Assembly (NCBI RefSeq): GCF_012726235.1
Contig: NZ_JAASAH010000009.1
Span: 124,001 to 188,000, forward strand
Reading direction: 5' to 3'
Length of the DNA stretch: 64,000 nt
DNA from: Streptomyces sp. HNM0574
GTDB lineage: Bacteria; Actinomycetota; Actinomycetes; Streptomycetales; Streptomycetaceae
Part shown: positions 1 through 7,227 of the stretch, one piece after another
Position numbering within the stretch: position 1 is the stretch's first letter
Layout: every line of letters begins with the position of its first letter
The notes under the pieces: generated by a model
Told to the model about the DNA's origin: nothing
The model's input: only the letters and a program-made list of their open reading frames with translations
Database searches by the model: none
Translations under genes and position numbers: made by a program

Positions 1-1137
1 ATCATCACCGCGGGCAGCCTGACCCGCATCCCGTACGAGGAGATCGGCGCGTACGTGGGGCGGCAGACGCCGCTGCTGGCGCTGTTCGTGCCGCTGCTGC
101 TGGTGGCGCTCGTCGACGGGGTGCGCGGCATCCGGCAGACGTGGCCGGTGGCGCTGGTGTGCGGCGCGGTGTTCGCGCTGGCGCAGTTCGTCAGCGCCAA
201 CTACGTCTCCGTCGAACTCACCGACATCATCGCCTCGTTGCTGGCCCTGGCCGCCGTCGTCGCCTTCCTCCGCGTCTGGAAGCCGCGCGAGAGCGCCCGG
301 GTCCGCGACGCCCTGCGCACCGCGGCGGAGCGGGAACGCGGGGAGGGTGCGGAGGCGCCCGGGCGGCAGGACGCGGCGAACGCCCCGCTCGGCGCCCGGC
401 GGGTGGGCATGGCGTTCCTGCCGTACCTGGTGGTCATCGCGGTGTTCTCGGTGGCCAAGCTGTGGACCCCGGTCAAGGAGGCGCTCGCCGCCAGCGACGT
501 CGAGGTGCCCTGGCCCTGGCTCGACGGGCAGATCCTCACTGCCACCGGCGAGCCCTCGGGCACGACGCTGTACGTCCTCCCCTGGCTCTCCTCGCCCGGC
601 TCGCTGCTGCTGCTGTGCGGGGTGGTGGTGGCGCTCTGCTACCGGACGGGCTTCGGCACCGCCGTGCGCGCCTTCCGGGACATGGTCGTCCAACTGCGCT
701 GGGCCATGCTGACGGTGGCCTCCGTCCTCGCGCTCGCGTACGTGATGAACCTGTCCGGGCAGACCATCACCATCGGCACCTGGATCGCCGGTACGGGCGC
801 CGCGTTCGCCTTCCTCTCCCCCATCCTCGGCTGGCTCGGCACCGCCGTCACCGGCTCCGACACCTCGGCCAACGCCCTGTTCGCCACGCTCCAGCAGACC
901 GCCGCCGGGCGGGCGGGGCTCGACCCGTCGCTGCTGGTCGCGGCGAACACCTCGGGCGGCGTGGTGGGCAAGATGATCAGCCCGCAGAACCTCACCATCG
1001 CCGCGACGGCGGTGGGCCTCGTCGGGCGCGAGGCGGTGCTGTTCCGCAAGGCGGTGGCGTGGAGCGTGCTGCTCCTGCTGGCGGTCTGCGTCCTGGTCTA
1101 CCTCCAGGCCCACGTCCTGGCCTGGATGCTGCCCTGA
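1..1137 (+). CDS. lldP: L-lactate permease, C-terminal part (5' end outside window)
   Basis: The reading frame is already open at base 1, so the N-terminal part lies outside the window. The visible 378 residues are mostly hydrophobic membrane segments, interrupted by one long charged cytoplasmic loop near bases 290-400. The sequence fits the C-terminal half of the LctP/LldP family, which takes up L-lactate or glycolate with protons across the cytoplasmic membrane. The conserved C-terminal stretch rich in small residues (TSANALFATLQ, then NTSGGVVGKMISPQN) is typical of the family. No lactate dehydrogenase genes are visible on this side. The gene converges on the nitroreductase gene. Identification is firm; substrate choice between lactate and glycolate is inferred from the family. 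Confidence 0.9.
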   Translation: MITAGSLTRIPYEEIGAYVGRQTPLLALFVPLLLVALVDGVRGIRQTWPVALVCGAVFALAQFVSANYVSVELTDIIASLLALAAVVAFLRVWKPRESARVRDALRTAAERERGEGAEAPGRQDAANAPLGARRVGMAFLPYLVVIAVFSVAKLWTPVKEALAASDVEVPWPWLDGQILTATGEPSGTTLYVLPWLSSPGSLLLLCGVVVALCYRTGFGTAVRAFRDMVVQLRWAMLTVASVLALAYVMNLSGQTITIGTWIAGTGAAFAFLSPILGWLGTAVTGSDTSANALFATLQQTAAGRAGLDPSLLVAANTSGGVVGKMISPQNLTIAATAVGLVGREAVLFRKAVAWSVLLLLAVCVLVYLQAHVLAWMLP

Positions 1138-1145
1138 GCGGCGGT

Positions 1146-1169
1146 CACCCCCGGCACTCCGGGCGGGTG
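1146..1169. terminator. weak bidirectional hairpin
   Basis: CACCC plus CCGG can pair with CCGG plus GGGTG around a CACT loop, with a two-base bulge. It lies between the convergent stops of the permease and the nitroreductase. No U-tract follows, as is usual in this group. Confidence 0.35.
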
Positions 1170-1170
1170 T

Positions 1171-1698
1171 TCAGATCTCCGTGACGAGGTCCGCCAGCGG
1201 CAGCCGTCCGGTGGGGATGGCCGACCTGCCCGTCGGCGCCGGGGCCGGGTGGCCGAGGGAGAGGGCCGTGCGGACCGTCCACGGGCGCGTCACCCGGCAC
1301 AGCTCCCCGGCCCGGTCCGCGTTCCCGGCGGGGAAGAAGGAGGCCGGGCAGCTGCCGAGGCCGAGGAAGTGCGCGGCGAGCATCAGGTTCTGCGCGGCCC
1401 GGCCGGCGTCGAACTGGGCGTCCTCGCCGCCGGTGTCCTCGTCCGCGGCGAGCACGATCACCACCGGCGCGGCCGCGAGGTGCCCCGCGTACGCCCCCAG
1501 CCGCGAGAGCTCCTCCCGCACCCCGCGGTCCCGCACCACGACGAACCGCCACGGCTGCCGGTTACGGGCCGACCCCGTCCACCGCCCCGCTTCGAGCACG
1601 CGGTACAGATCCGCGTCACCGACCGGCTCGTCGGTGAACCAGCGCCGCGCCCGCAACGAGCTCAGCGCGGAGACGGGCGGGCGGGGCGGTACATCCAT
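1171..1698 (-). CDS. nitroreductase family protein
   Basis: A 175-residue protein of the FMN-dependent nitroreductase family, which reduces nitro compounds, quinones or flavins with NAD(P)H in the cytoplasm. An early S-L-R-A-R-R-W-F motif (about residues 14-21) and S-A-R-N-R-Q-P-W (about 43-50) match the FMN-binding region; the C-terminal part holds the short LSLGHP segment. The frame is open 17 codons further upstream, but the ATG at 1698 has a good ribosome site (GAGGAAG, 6 bases before), so I chose it. It is short but within the family range. The true substrate cannot be read from the sequence. It stands alone between convergent lldP and the GNAT genes. Confidence 0.8.
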   Translation of the reverse strand: MDVPPRPPVSALSSLRARRWFTDEPVGDADLYRVLEAGRWTGSARNRQPWRFVVVRDRGVREELSRLGAYAGHLAAAPVVIVLAADEDTGGEDAQFDAGRAAQNLMLAAHFLGLGSCPASFFPAGNADRAGELCRVTRPWTVRTALSLGHPAPAPTGRSAIPTGRLPLADLVTEI

Positions 1699-1823
1699 GC
1701 TGCGCTTCCTCGACTCACATACGACACGACGCGCGGTCGGACCCGGCACGCCGACGGGTCACGGTATCCAATCTGCGGCCGGGGTGCGGCCCGGAGCGCC
1801 TCGGGGTCACAGGGGGCGGACCA

Positions 1824-2330
1824 TCAGTGTCGTGAGGGAGCGTCGTCCGCCGGTCGCATCTCTCCCAGCGGTACATAGCCCCAACTCCGGTACAGGTTCA
1901 GGGTCTTGACGTGGCTGCTGTCGGCCAGCAGCGTCGCCCGTTGCTCGCGGCGGTCCGCCAGCAGCGCTCCGTGCATCCGCCCTGCCTGCCCCTGTCCCCG
2001 CCAGGCAGGGCGGACCATGATCTCGCTGACGGCGAAGGTGCGGGTGCCGTCTTCCCAGGTGTCCTGCCCGGTCAGCCCGTCGATGCCACGCCACCAGCCG
2101 TTCTTCTGGAGCGGTGCGCCGTAGGCGAAGCCGGTCGGCTCGTCGCCGTCGTAGCCGATGACGCAGCACCATCCCTCCCGCGAGGACCAGTGGTCCACGA
2201 ACCAGGTGAACCGCTCGCGGGCGTGGAAGGGGTCCTCTTCTCCGGCGTAGCAGTCGTCGTGGATGTCGAGGAGGAGTTGCCGGAGGCCGGGGCCGTCCTC
2301 GCGTCCGTACTGATGCAGGGCGACGGGCAC
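1824..2330 (-). CDS. GNAT family N-acetyltransferase
   Basis: A 168-residue single-domain GNAT acetyltransferase. The acetyl-CoA pyrophosphate loop is visible as RGQGQAG at residues 111-117, preceded by the beta-strand FAVSEIMVRP and followed by a C-terminal YRSWGY segment. It would transfer an acetyl group from acetyl-CoA to an amine; the acceptor is unknown. It has the same architecture as the next gene and as the GNAT at 5.0-5.5 kb: a WW pair near residue 80, then the strand, the loop, and W-G-Y near the C terminus. The three are therefore likely paralogues. It is 20 bases downstream of the next GNAT on the same strand, so it may be the last gene of a three-gene unit with the XRE-TPR regulator. 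Confidence 0.8.
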   Translation of the reverse strand: MPVALHQYGREDGPGLRQLLLDIHDDCYAGEEDPFHARERFTWFVDHWSSREGWCCVIGYDGDEPTGFAYGAPLQKNGWWRGIDGLTGQDTWEDGTRTFAVSEIMVRPAWRGQGQAGRMHGALLADRREQRATLLADSSHVKTLNLYRSWGYVPLGEMRPADDAPSRH

Positions 2331-2350
2331 GGTCGGACTCCGGTTCTCTG

Positions 2351-2878
2351 TCAGCTCAACGCGCGGGTCAGGCAGGCGAGTCGGGGCGATTCCGGGGACG
2401 GCTGCTGTGTGCCGATGTGCCGATACCCCCAGCCCTCGTACAGACGCTGAACCTTGCCCTTTCCGGCCACCGGGTTGACGAGCAGCGTTGCGTGCTGCTC
2501 ATCCCGGCCCGCGAGCAACTCGTCATGGATACGGCGGGCAACGCCCTTGCCCCGCCACGGGACGACGACACCGATCTCCTTGACCGCCACAGCGGGCACG
2601 GCCGTGTACGCGTCCGGCACCGGACCGGCCATCCGCTTCCACCACCGGTCGTCGCCCTCCACCGTGTTGGCGTACGCGTAGCCGACCGGGCCATCCCCGG
2701 CGTAGGCGATCACAGCCTCCCAGCCGGGTTCGGCACCGTGGCGGTCGAGACGCTCGGCGAACGCCGCGGGCCGGTAGTTCGGAAGCTGCAGCAGCTCGGC
2801 CCGTACGTTCGCGTACAGGTCGACCAGAGTCTGCCGGGCGTCGGTGAGCGCATTGAAGCGCCGCAGTGTCACGGTCAT
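2351..2878 (-). CDS. GNAT family N-acetyltransferase
   Basis: A 175-residue GNAT acetyltransferase with the acetyl-CoA loop RGKGVA at residues 109-114, a WW pair at 79-80 and a YEGWGY segment near the C terminus. The frame is open for ten more codons upstream, but the ATG at 2878 overlaps the stop of the XRE-TPR gene as ATGA, which points to translational coupling and fixes the start. This coupling suggests that acetyltransferase and regulator are made together. Acceptor unknown. It is clearly related to the GNAT just downstream. Base composition looks somewhat less GC-rich here than in the metabolic genes to the right, which suggests an accessory patch. Confidence 0.8.
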   Translation of the reverse strand: MTVTLRRFNALTDARQTLVDLYANVRAELLQLPNYRPAAFAERLDRHGAEPGWEAVIAYAGDGPVGYAYANTVEGDDRWWKRMAGPVPDAYTAVPAVAVKEIGVVVPWRGKGVARRIHDELLAGRDEQHATLLVNPVAGKGKVQRLYEGWGYRHIGTQQPSPESPRLACLTRALS

Positions 2879-4161
2879 GCCAGGGCCTCTCGCTCGTACT
2901 GTTTCCACTGCAGGGCATGGGAAGTGCGCGGTGCTTGCCGTTCCAACTCGATACCGAAGGCAGTGAGCATGTCGGCCACCCGGGGGTGCCGGACGCTGTC
3001 TGCGGGGATGCTCGTGGCGGTCGCCACAGCAGGTTCGACATCACCTTGTCCGAGCTGGGCACGGGCGAGGCGGGCGGTGGTGATGGCGAGGGAGCGGCGC
3101 ATGTGCGGGCCCAGCCCGGCAAGGCTGCGGTGGGCCCGCGCCTCGGCCTCTTCCCAATTACCGAGCGACAGGTTCGCGGTCAACGCAAGGCTGTCCAGCT
3201 CGCATTGACCGAAGAAGGCCCGCAGCCACACCGGCCGCGGTGCGTTACCGTCAGCGCGGCCGAATGCGTCCTGCGCGGCCCCGAGGGAGCGCCGGACCCC
3301 CGTGCTGTCTCCGGCCATGCCCTGAATTGCGGCGTGACGGGCGTGGCCAAGAGAGGCATACGCGGGGTCGCGACGGGTGAGGGACAAGCGGCGGGCCACG
3401 TCGTTGGCAGCGAGGGCATCGGCGGGGCGATGCAGATGCCGGTAAAGACTGCCGGTGTGCGACCAGATGCGGAACTGGATCGGCTGATCACCGGACAGAG
3501 AGGCAAGGCTGGCTGCCTGTTCGTGGAGCCGCTGGGCGGCGTCGAAACGGCGGCCATCGATCGCGGCCCACATCGCGCTGGAAGTGAACGCCGCAGCCAC
3601 CGCGTACAACTGGCCGCGCACGCGCTGACTGGCGCCTCCCACGCGCTGAAGCCGCATGGCCTCATCGGCGAGCCCCAGAGCATGGGCTTCGATGTCCCGC
3701 TTGCCGCCGTGCCGGTGATCGGAGGCGACGAGGTGAGCGAACCGCTGTTCAAGACGCTCGACGTCGGAGGTTCCGATTCTGCGGACCGTGACGGGCACCG
3801 GAGAAGTCGCGGCCGCACCAGCGGTCGTGGCTGCCGCCGCAGCGCTGATGAAACGTCGACGATGCACGGGCGCCTCCTCCGAGGGCGATGTCGAGGCACG
3901 CTGTCCACGGCCCCGTGGCACGAAACCTAAAGATGCGGCAGGAACGCCTGTAACCGTCTCCAGCGCCATACGGCTGACCGACTTGGGCCAGGTCACCCGT
4001 CCCGCCTTCCAGGCCCGGACGTCCGAGCCGTCCAAGCCGCCCACCTTCCCTGTGAGGTCTCCGACGGCCCGATTGACGGCTTCTGCCACGGAGTTGGAGC
4101 TGTGGCCATGGTCCCGCATCCATGCCTGCAACGCGAGGTTCCGCTTGGGGCTCATCACCAC
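2875..4161 (-). CDS. XRE-type HTH regulator with C-terminal TPR-like region
   Basis: A 428-residue protein in two parts. Residues 1-80 look like a divergent Cro/C1-type helix-turn-helix with a conserved DVRAWKAGRVTWP region. Residues about 130-425 are alpha-helical and Ala/Leu/Arg-rich with the periodicity of TPR repeats. The linker holds a curious HRRRFISAAAAA stretch (about 99-110) that resembles a twin-arginine motif but is internal. This layout is common among Streptomyces regulators that pair with an RsbW-like ATPase, as in WhiJ-like loci. Exactly such an ATPase is divergent from it across 187 bases. The start is GTG-GTG-ATG in a row (4161, 4158 or 4155); I see no strong ribosome site to choose between them. 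Likely a DNA-binding regulator; its signal is unknown. Confidence 0.7.
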   Translation of the reverse strand: MVMSPKRNLALQAWMRDHGHSSNSVAEAVNRAVGDLTGKVGGLDGSDVRAWKAGRVTWPKSVSRMALETVTGVPAASLGFVPRGRGQRASTSPSEEAPVHRRRFISAAAAATTAGAAATSPVPVTVRRIGTSDVERLEQRFAHLVASDHRHGGKRDIEAHALGLADEAMRLQRVGGASQRVRGQLYAVAAAFTSSAMWAAIDGRRFDAAQRLHEQAASLASLSGDQPIQFRIWSHTGSLYRHLHRPADALAANDVARRLSLTRRDPAYASLGHARHAAIQGMAGDSTGVRRSLGAAQDAFGRADGNAPRPVWLRAFFGQCELDSLALTANLSLGNWEEAEARAHRSLAGLGPHMRRSLAITTARLARAQLGQGDVEPAVATATSIPADSVRHPRVADMLTAFGIELERQAPRTSHALQWKQYEREALA

Positions 4162-4348
4162 ACCGTAGGACCGCCCCCACGAAGGCAGGTCAACAGAACA
4201 CCAAATCCCCCTAGGTCACCTCGAGGAGACACCTCTGGATTCCCCTAACCCCACGTAGGTCACGAGGAGTTGTCTGTCCGTCACGCGGCCCGTCGAGCGT
4301 CTCCGTCGTGGGCGGCCCGCTTCCACAGACATCCCGAAAGGACTGCCG
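4162..4348. promoter_or_regulatory. divergent control region with repeated TAGGTCAC boxes
   Basis: TAGGTCAC occurs at 4212-4219 and again at 4256-4263, in both cases followed closely by CGAGGAG or GAGGAG, so the repeat is longer than eight bases. The starts are 44 bases apart, about four helical turns. CCCCTA also recurs here. The region lies between the XRE-TPR gene and the ATPase gene, so the repeats are good candidates for the regulator's own operators. This is inference from position and repetition. Confidence 0.5.
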
Positions 4349-4819
4349 ATGACCACCGCAGAACGGCCGCCACGCCCCTCGGGCGCCGCCACCCCCAGGA
4401 GCCGGGGAGCGGCCGTGCCCGCTGCCTCCCGCCTCGGCCGCCACCAGGCCCGCTACCCCGCCCGCGAGACCTCGGTCCGTGCCGCTCGCCGAGCCGTGGC
4501 GGGCGTGCTGCGGGACTGGGGCCTCCCCGGCACCGCCGTGACGGCCGAACAGGTCGTCTCCGAACTCGTCAGCAACGCCGTGCAGCACTCCGGAGCCACG
4601 ACGGTCGGCGTCTCCGTCACCCGGATCAGCCCGGCACGCGTACGCCTCGTCGTCACCGACACCTCCCCGGTCCGCCCGCACACCGGAGCCCCGGAGGAGG
4701 ACGACGAGCACGGGCGCGGGCTGTTGCTCGTCGGCGCGCTGGCCGTGTGCTGGGGCTGCGACCGCGTACCGGGCGGCAAGCGCGTGTGGGCCGAACTGTG
4801 CCTCGGGGGTGAGATGTGA
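4349..4819 (+). CDS. RsbW-like ATP-binding protein (anti-sigma type kinase)
   Basis: A 156-residue GHKL-fold ATPase of the RsbW/SpoIIAB class. The N box is ELVSNAVQHS (residues 72-81), the G1 box is DTSP (104-107) and the G2 box is HGRGL (121-125). Streptomyces has dozens of such small proteins; some bind sigma factors or act as serine kinases on anti-anti-sigma factors. The first 35 residues are a basic, low-complexity extension. It is divergent from an XRE-TPR regulator, the usual partner in WhiJ-like loci, but the small DUF397 protein that often completes such loci is not seen here. The partner sigma factor cannot be told from the sequence. Confidence 0.75.
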   Translation: MTTAERPPRPSGAATPRSRGAAVPAASRLGRHQARYPARETSVRAARRAVAGVLRDWGLPGTAVTAEQVVSELVSNAVQHSGATTVGVSVTRISPARVRLVVTDTSPVRPHTGAPEEDDEHGRGLLLVGALAVCWGCDRVPGGKRVWAELCLGGEM

Positions 4820-5002
4820 GCGGCCGTCGCCCTCCAGTTATCGGAGACGCGCGGTGAACCTTCCCTGCGCATGAATCGGCGCGCTCGGTATGGACCTTCA
4901 GGCTGAACCCCATGAGGAGCACACCATGACCCCCACCGACACGACCCGGTAACGGCCCTCGGCGGCGAAGGGGCCGCCCAGGCGGAGCGGGACTTCGCCG
5001 CC

Positions 5003-5479
5003 GTGTACGCCGAGGTCTTCGCCGGGCCGCCGTACCACGAGAGCGGCGAGGAGATCGCCGCGGCCTTCCGTCGCTTCCGCTCCCAGGCCCGCAAAGCCAG
5101 CTTCCGCGGCGCGTTGGCACGTACCGGCGAGGGGGAGCCTGTCGGGATGGCGTTCGGCTATCCGCTCGGCGTCGACACGGGGTGGTGGGACCGGCTGACC
5201 GGCCCGGTGTCCGAGGAGATGAGGCGGGAGGACGGCCACCGGACGTTCGGTCTCATGGAGATGGCCGTACGCGCGCCCTGGCGGCGGCAGGGTGTAGCGC
5301 GGCGGCTGCATGAGGCGCTGCTCGCCGGTGGCCGGGAGGAGCGGGTGCTGCTCAACGTTCACCCGTCGAGTGAGGCCGCGCGGGCGGCCTACCGGTCGTG
5401 GGGGTACCGCAAGGTCGGCGAGGCGCGGCCCTGGGACGGTGCCGACGTGCATGACGTCCTGCTCATGCGGCTCCGTTGA
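5003..5479 (+). CDS. GNAT family N-acetyltransferase, probably frameshifted at its 5' end
   Basis: The 158 residues from GTG 5003 carry a GNAT domain: WW pair, MEMAVRAPWRRQGVARR with the acetyl-CoA loop, and YRSWGY near the C terminus. It is a paralogue of the two GNAT genes at 1.8-2.9 kb. The start is odd. An ATG at 4926 has an excellent AGGAG ribosome site six bases before it, yet its frame stops after eight codons (MTPTDTTR). The frame of this gene reads on upstream from 5003 to about 4940 without a stop and looks coding (VTALGGEGAAQAERDFAAV), but has no start codon there. A one-base indel near 4930-4950 would join both parts into a protein of about 184 residues. GTG 5003 has no clear ribosome site. 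Either a real frameshift or a sequence error. Confidence 0.65.
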   Translation: MYAEVFAGPPYHESGEEIAAAFRRFRSQARKASFRGALARTGEGEPVGMAFGYPLGVDTGWWDRLTGPVSEEMRREDGHRTFGLMEMAVRAPWRRQGVARRLHEALLAGGREERVLLNVHPSSEAARAAYRSWGYRKVGEARPWDGADVHDVLLMRLR

Positions 5480-5491
5480 CCCGCGCGCAGG

Positions 5492-6349
5492 TCACTCCTT
5501 CACCGCCCCGCTCAGCATCCCCTCCAGGAAGCGGCGTTGGAGGAGGAGGTAGACGAGGACGACGGGGAGGGCGATGAGGAGGGAGGCGGCGGCGAGGAGG
5601 GCGGTGTCGGAGCTGTGCTGGCCCTGGAAGAAGGCGAGGCCGAGGGGGACGGTGCGGTGCGCCTCGTCGCTGACCATGACGAGGGCCATGAGGAACTCGT
5701 TCCAGGTCCACATGAAGACGATGACGACCATGGTGGAGATCGCGGGCCGGCCCATGGGGACGAGGACGCGCCACAGCGTCGTCCAGCTGCCCGCGCCGTC
5801 GATCCGCGCGGCCTCCGTCAGCGCGGGCGGGGTGGTGCGGAACCAGGTGCGCATCCAGAAGACGCCGAAGGCCAGGGACTGCGCGGTCTGCGGCAGGATC
5901 AGCCCCCAGTAGGTGTCGGTGAGGCCCCAGTACCGCTGGTCGAAGTAGAGCGGGACGACGAGGGATTCCTGCGGCAGCGTCAGCCCGATCACGAACAGGT
6001 AGAACAGGACGGTCGCGCCGGGGAAGCGCATCGTGCCGAACGCGTAGGCGGCCGGTACGGCGAGCAGCGTGGTGGCGGTGACGACGGCGGCGGCCACCAG
6101 GACGGAGTTGGCGAGGTAGCCGCCGAAGCGGCCGCGGGTCCACGCCTCGGTGAAGTTGGTGAGGTGCAGGCCGTCGGGCAGTGAGAAGCCGGTGTCCAGC
6201 GAGCCGGGGTCGCCGAAGGCGGTGGAGAGGATGCCGAGCACGGGGGTGAGCGCGATCACCGCGAACAGGCCCAGGATGCCGTAGGTGGCGGTGCGCTCCA
6301 GCCGTCCGGTGACCCCGCCCGCGCCCGCGCGCGGTGCCCGTGCCGTCAT
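5492..6349 (-). CDS. sugar ABC transporter permease, MalG type
   Basis: A 285-residue membrane protein with about six transmembrane helices and the permease EAA loop, beginning EAARIDGAG at residue 179 and ending in LVPMGRP, which docks on the ATPase subunit. It matches the MalG/LacG branch of CUT1 carbohydrate importers. It is the third gene of a binding protein-MalF-MalG operon; its ATG overlaps the stop of the MalF gene (ATGA). No ATPase gene is present, which is normal for Streptomyces CUT1 systems that share the MsiK ATPase encoded elsewhere; that link is inference. Nearby kinase and GH4 genes suggest that the cargo is a glycoside or disaccharide. Confidence 0.9.
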   Translation of the reverse strand: MTARAPRAGAGGVTGRLERTATYGILGLFAVIALTPVLGILSTAFGDPGSLDTGFSLPDGLHLTNFTEAWTRGRFGGYLANSVLVAAAVVTATTLLAVPAAYAFGTMRFPGATVLFYLFVIGLTLPQESLVVPLYFDQRYWGLTDTYWGLILPQTAQSLAFGVFWMRTWFRTTPPALTEAARIDGAGSWTTLWRVLVPMGRPAISTMVVIVFMWTWNEFLMALVMVSDEAHRTVPLGLAFFQGQHSSDTALLAAASLLIALPVVLVYLLLQRRFLEGMLSGAVKE

Positions 6350-7227
6350 CGGTTACGTCCTTCCACGAGCCGGGAGACGGTGACCGTGAGCGCGAAGATC
6401 AGGATGGTCAGGCCGACGCCCATCGCGGACGCGGTGCCGACCTCGTTCGTCTCGAAGGCCCGGTGGTACACCTCGTACGCCGGGACGGAGGTGGCGTTGC
6501 CGGGGCCGCCGCTGGTGGTGATGTAGACGAGGTCGAAGTTGCGCAGGCCCGCGACGATGGTGAGGGTCAGTGCCACGGCGATCTCGGGGCGCAGCCCGGG
6601 CAGGGTGACGGCGAAGAACTCCCGTACCGCGCCCGCCCCGTCGAGCCGCGCCGCCTCGTACAGCTCGCGGGGGATGCGGCGGGTGCCGGAGAGGAACAGC
6701 ACCAGGCAGAGGCCGGTGCCGACCCAGGTGCCGATCACGCCGACGGAGGGCAGCGCCCACGCGGGGTCGCCCAGCCAGGAGCGGGCCGCCCCGTCGAGGC
6801 CGAGGCCCCGCAGCACGTCGTTGAGCAGGCCGTCCGGCGCGAGCACGGACCGCCAGGCGACGCCGACGACGACCATCGCCAGCACCTGCGGCAGGAAGAA
6901 CACCGTCCGGAAGAACGTGGCGCCGCGGACGGCGAAGCGGGAGAGGGAGGAGGCCAGCAGCAGCCCGATGAGGACGGGGAGCAGCGCGTAGAACAGCAGC
7001 AGCACCAGGGCGTGCAGGAAGGGGGCGCGCAGCTGCGGATCGGCCAGCAGGGCACGGTAGTTGTCGAGTCCGGCCCAGGTGGCGACGGTCAGCCCGTCCC
7101 AGTGCAGCAGGGAGAGCCAGACCGTCTGCCCGAAGGGGAACAGCAGGAACAGCCCGTACAGCGCCAGCGCCGGGAGGACGTAGAGGTAGCCGACGGCGCG
7201 CGGGCTGCCGGGGGCGCGGGCGGTCAA
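6346..7227 (-). CDS. sugar ABC transporter permease, MalF type
   Basis: About 293 residues with six predicted membrane helices and the EAA loop EAARLDGAGAVREFF, as in MalF-type CUT1 permeases. The frame is open for hundreds of codons upstream through the binding protein gene, but the hydrophobic protein only begins here. I place the start at TTG 7227, which overlaps the binding protein stop as TTGA and gives an N terminus (TARAP) like that of the MalG neighbour. No ATG or GTG lies near this point. The start is therefore inferred, the product is not in doubt. It forms the membrane channel together with the MalG protein. Confidence 0.87.
   Translation of the reverse strand: MTARAPGSPRAVGYLYVLPALALYGLFLLFPFGQTVWLSLLHWDGLTVATWAGLDNYRALLADPQLRAPFLHALVLLLFYALLPVLIGLLLASSLSRFAVRGATFFRTVFFLPQVLAMVVVGVAWRSVLAPDGLLNDVLRGLGLDGAARSWLGDPAWALPSVGVIGTWVGTGLCLVLFLSGTRRIPRELYEAARLDGAGAVREFFAVTLPGLRPEIAVALTLTIVAGLRNFDLVYITTSGGPGNATSVPAYEVYHRAFETNEVGTASAMGVGLTILIFALTVTVSRLVEGRNR

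Noticed and set aside
3800..3865. Tat signal peptide in the XRE-TPR regulator (HRRRFISAAAAA)
   Set aside because: It is internal, about 100 residues after the DNA-binding domain, so export is implausible.
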